Positions 62,162 through 64,000 of a stretch of 64,000 nt of DNA are shown here, one piece after another. Position 1 is the first letter of the stretch. Every line of letters begins with the position of its first letter. The translations under genes and the position numbers were made by a program. The notes beneath the pieces were generated by a model. That model did not search any database, had not been told where the DNA came from, and saw only the letters and a list, made by a program, of their open reading frames with translations. Source of the stretch: Streptomyces sp. NRRL F-2580 (GTDB taxonomy: Bacteria > Actinomycetota > Actinomycetes > Streptomycetales > Streptomycetaceae); the NCBI RefSeq assembly GCF_000720115.1, contig NZ_JOIR01000001.1:1-64000 (forward strand). The letters are read 5' to 3'.

Positions 62162-63364
62162 ATGGCCGACCGGGTCACGGTGATCGGCTGGGACGGTTCG
62201 CCCCTGACCGCGGCCGCCCGGTCCGCGCTCTCCGCCGCCACCCTCGTGGCCGGCGCCGCGCACCACCTCGCGCTCCCCGAGGTCCCGCCCACCGCCGAAC
62301 GCATCCGCCTCGGCAGCCTCGGACTCGCCGCCCGCCGCATCGCCGGCCACCGCGGCACCGCGGTCGTCTTCGCCGACGGGGACCCGGGCTTCTTCGGCGT
62401 CGTACGCACCCTGCGCGCCCCGGAGCACGGCCTGGAGGTCGAGGTGGTCCCGGCCGTCTCCTCCGTGGCCGCCGCCTTCGCCCGCGCCGCCATGCCCTGG
62501 GACGACGCCCAGGTCGTCGTCGCCCACCCCCGTACCCTCCGCCGAGCCGTCAACGTCTGCCGCGCCCACGCCAAGGTCGCCGTCCTCACCTCGCCCGGAG
62601 CCGGCCCCGCCGAACTCGCGCTGCTCCTCGACGGAGTCCACCGCACCTTCGTCGTCTGCGAGGAACTCGGCACGGACCGGGAGCAGGTGAGCGTCCTCAC
62701 CTCCGACAAGGCCGCCGACCACAGCTGGCGCGACCCGAACGTCGTCATCGTCATCGGCGGCGCGGGACAGGCCCCGGCCGCCGAACCGGGCTGGCTGCTC
62801 GGCCAGGGCGCCGCCCACTCCGCCGACCGCGGCTGGGCCCGCCCGCAGCCCGACACGGGCGAAGGGGAATCGGCGCAGCTCCGCGCCGCCCAGCTCGCCC
62901 GGCTCGGCCCGCGCGCCGGCGACCTCGTCTGGGACATCGGCGCCGGCTCCGGCGGCGTGGCCGTGGACGCCGCCGCGCTCGGCGCGGCCGTCATCGCCGT
63001 CGACGCCGACCCGCGCGCCTGCGAACGCGTAACTGCCGCCGCCCGCAAGCGCGGAGTGCAGCTCCAGGTCGTCGCCGGGCGCGCACCGCACGTACTGGAG
63101 AGCCTGCCCGAGCCCGACGTCGTCCGCGTCGGCGGCGGCGGAGCCGAGGTCGTCGCGGCCGTCGCCGACCGCCGCCCCGAACGGATCGTCAGCCACGCCT
63201 CCACCCGCGACGAGGCGGAGGCCATCGGCCGCACCCTCACCGAACACGGGTACGCCGTCGAGTGCGCGCTGCTCCAGTCCGTCGCCCTGGACCCCCGCAC
63301 CTGGGCCGAACAGGACCGTTCCGTGGTGTTCCTCCTGTCGGCAGAACGCCCTGTGACCCGCTGA
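62162..63364 (+). CDS. cobL: Precorrin-6Y C5,15-methyltransferase (decarboxylating), CobL
   Basis: The 400-residue fused enzyme has an N-terminal CbiE-like C5-methyltransferase (about 1-205, with VVFADGDPGFFGVVRTLR and VEVVPAVSSVAAAFARAAMPWDDAQVV) and a C-terminal CbiT-like methyltransferase/decarboxylase (about 220-400, SAM motif VWDIGAGSGGVAVDAAALG). It methylates precorrin-6Y at C5 and C15 and removes the C12 acetate carboxyl in the cobalamin ring pathway. ATG 62162 follows an AGGAG. Upstream 78 bases contain no recognisable cobalamin riboswitch. The next gene begins after 274 bases. Confidence 0.95.
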   Translation: MADRVTVIGWDGSPLTAAARSALSAATLVAGAAHHLALPEVPPTAERIRLGSLGLAARRIAGHRGTAVVFADGDPGFFGVVRTLRAPEHGLEVEVVPAVSSVAAAFARAAMPWDDAQVVVAHPRTLRRAVNVCRAHAKVAVLTSPGAGPAELALLLDGVHRTFVVCEELGTDREQVSVLTSDKAADHSWRDPNVVIVIGGAGQAPAAEPGWLLGQGAAHSADRGWARPQPDTGEGESAQLRAAQLARLGPRAGDLVWDIGAGSGGVAVDAAALGAAVIAVDADPRACERVTAAARKRGVQLQVVAGRAPHVLESLPEPDVVRVGGGGAEVVAAVADRRPERIVSHASTRDEAEAIGRTLTEHGYAVECALLQSVALDPRTWAEQDRSVVFLLSAERPVTR

Positions 63365-63638
63365 GACGAGGGCCGGGGTAGGCTGGCCGATCGTCGTACT
63401 GCCTCGACGTTTCGGGCATCGCGACACCGCCGGAACGCGCGACGTGGCGCAGTCCACAGAGGACCACGGCGGTTATGGCCGCCACGATGGCTAACGGGCG
63501 CGACAATGCTTAGTGGTTGTCGTGCAGGCGGATGTGAGACGGACCCGTCGCACGCCGGCCCCGCACGGCAACTCCGCTTGGAGGCCTCGTGGGCGACCGG
63601 GCGACCGACGAGGCAGAACCGATGGGCGAGGGGTAAGC

Positions 63639-64000
63639 ATGACTGACACCGGCCAGGTACCGGGCGAGGGTCTCCCGGACAGCGCGGGCATGGTGGATCA
63701 GCAGGGCGTCCCCGCTCCGGTCGGGATCCCGGCACCGATTCCCGGCGGCTACGCCTTCCAGGACCTCATGGACAACCCGGCCGAGCCGGAGGACGAGGAA
63801 CTGCTGCTGATGCCGAGCGGCCAGGGCGCGTGGAGCGACCCGCAGGTCGTACCGCCGGCCCCCGTCTTCCCCGTGGACCCCCAGCTCCCCGAGCCGCCGG
63901 TGTACGCCGACGCGTCCTACGGTGCCGGGGCCGGCTACCCCGAGGCCCCGGCGTACGCCGAGCAGGCCGGGTACCCCGAGCCCGCCGCGTACCCCGGCTT
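63639..64000 (+). CDS. Pro/Ala/Tyr-rich protein, start of gene (cut by window end)
   Basis: The open frame begins at ATG 63639 behind GAGGGG and runs to the window end, 120 residues, without a stop. The visible part is acidic and Pro-rich with YPE/YA repeats near the end (VYADASYGAGAGYPEAPAYA). It starts MTDTGQVPGEGLPDSAGMV and includes EPEDEELLLMPSGQGAW. From memory, such low-complexity N-terminal regions precede the CobT domain in some streptomycetes, and cobL is next to it, but the catalytic part is outside the window. The 274-base gap before it contains a CGACAA/TTGTCG hairpin at 63501-63522 and no riboswitch that I can recognise. Confidence 0.6.
   Translation, partial: MTDTGQVPGEGLPDSAGMVDQQGVPAPVGIPAPIPGGYAFQDLMDNPAEPEDEELLLMPSGQGAWSDPQVVPPAPVFPVDPQLPEPPVYADASYGAGAGYPEAPAYAEQAGYPEPAAYPG

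Overview
The window is chromosomal DNA of very high G+C content with strong third-position GC bias and frequent GTG starts. Its gene order is that of a Streptomyces core chromosome. From memory it matches the Streptomyces coelicolor SCO1550-SCO1625 region (cobL, metNIQ, argH, argCJBDR, pheST, rplT-rpmI-infC, glnA4) in one continuous run. I see no insertion sequence, prophage, CRISPR array, rRNA or tRNA gene.

Layout: (1) 0.1-7 kb holds an RluA-type pseudouridine synthase, a siderophore-interacting flavoprotein behind an iron box, a 5'-3' exonuclease, a cupin XRE regulator with a metal-receptor protein, and a divergent TDT transporter/LysR pair. (2) 7.3-14.1 kb is an amine utilisation locus of the ethanolamine/gamma-glutamyl type: amidotransferase-fold hydrolase, permease, GntR regulator, GlnA4-like ligase, aldehyde dehydrogenase and short-chain dehydrogenase. 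Two copies of one 25-bp motif lie in its two promoter regions. (3) 14.2-19.9 kb has a secreted HAD phosphatase, an alanine-racemase-fold enzyme, a membrane protein/mycosin pair, an SseB protein and DUF1844. (4) 20.0-28.1 kb is translation: a structured leader with an internal terminator, infC (apparently starting at AUC), rpmI, rplT, an rRNA methyltransferase, a PAS histidine kinase and pheST. (5) 28.1-37.6 kb mixes regulators (PP2C phosphatase, NsdA-like TPR protein, MocR) and enzymes (Nudix, 3-hydroxyacyl-CoA dehydrogenase, a family 10-like glycosidase). It ends in two adjacent broken genes.

(6) 37.7-49.4 kb is arginine biosynthesis. argCJBDR is one tightly overlapping operon, while argG and argH follow as separately promoted genes, each with ARG-box-like sequences. 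Between them sit a membrane protein, an L,D-transpeptidase-fold protein, a flavin split-barrel protein and a HEAT-repeat protein. (7) 49.4-57.9 kb holds a HAD protein, a TetR/MFS efflux pair with a perfect operator, a beta-helix membrane protein, a PlsC acyltransferase, a glycerophosphodiester phosphodiesterase, a sigma-like protein, a GNAT enzyme and two small membrane proteins. (8) 58.1-64 kb is the methionine importer metNIQ behind a probably leaderless leader peptide ending in Cys/Met codons, then a GNAT enzyme, cobL and the start of a Pro/Ala-rich protein.

The most interesting signals are regulatory: the Cys/Met leader peptide before metN, the AUC-start infC with an attenuator-like leader, the paired GntR motif, and a cluster of probably leaderless regulator genes. 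Two neighbouring genes at 36.3-37.6 kb carry lesions that need confirmation from reads.
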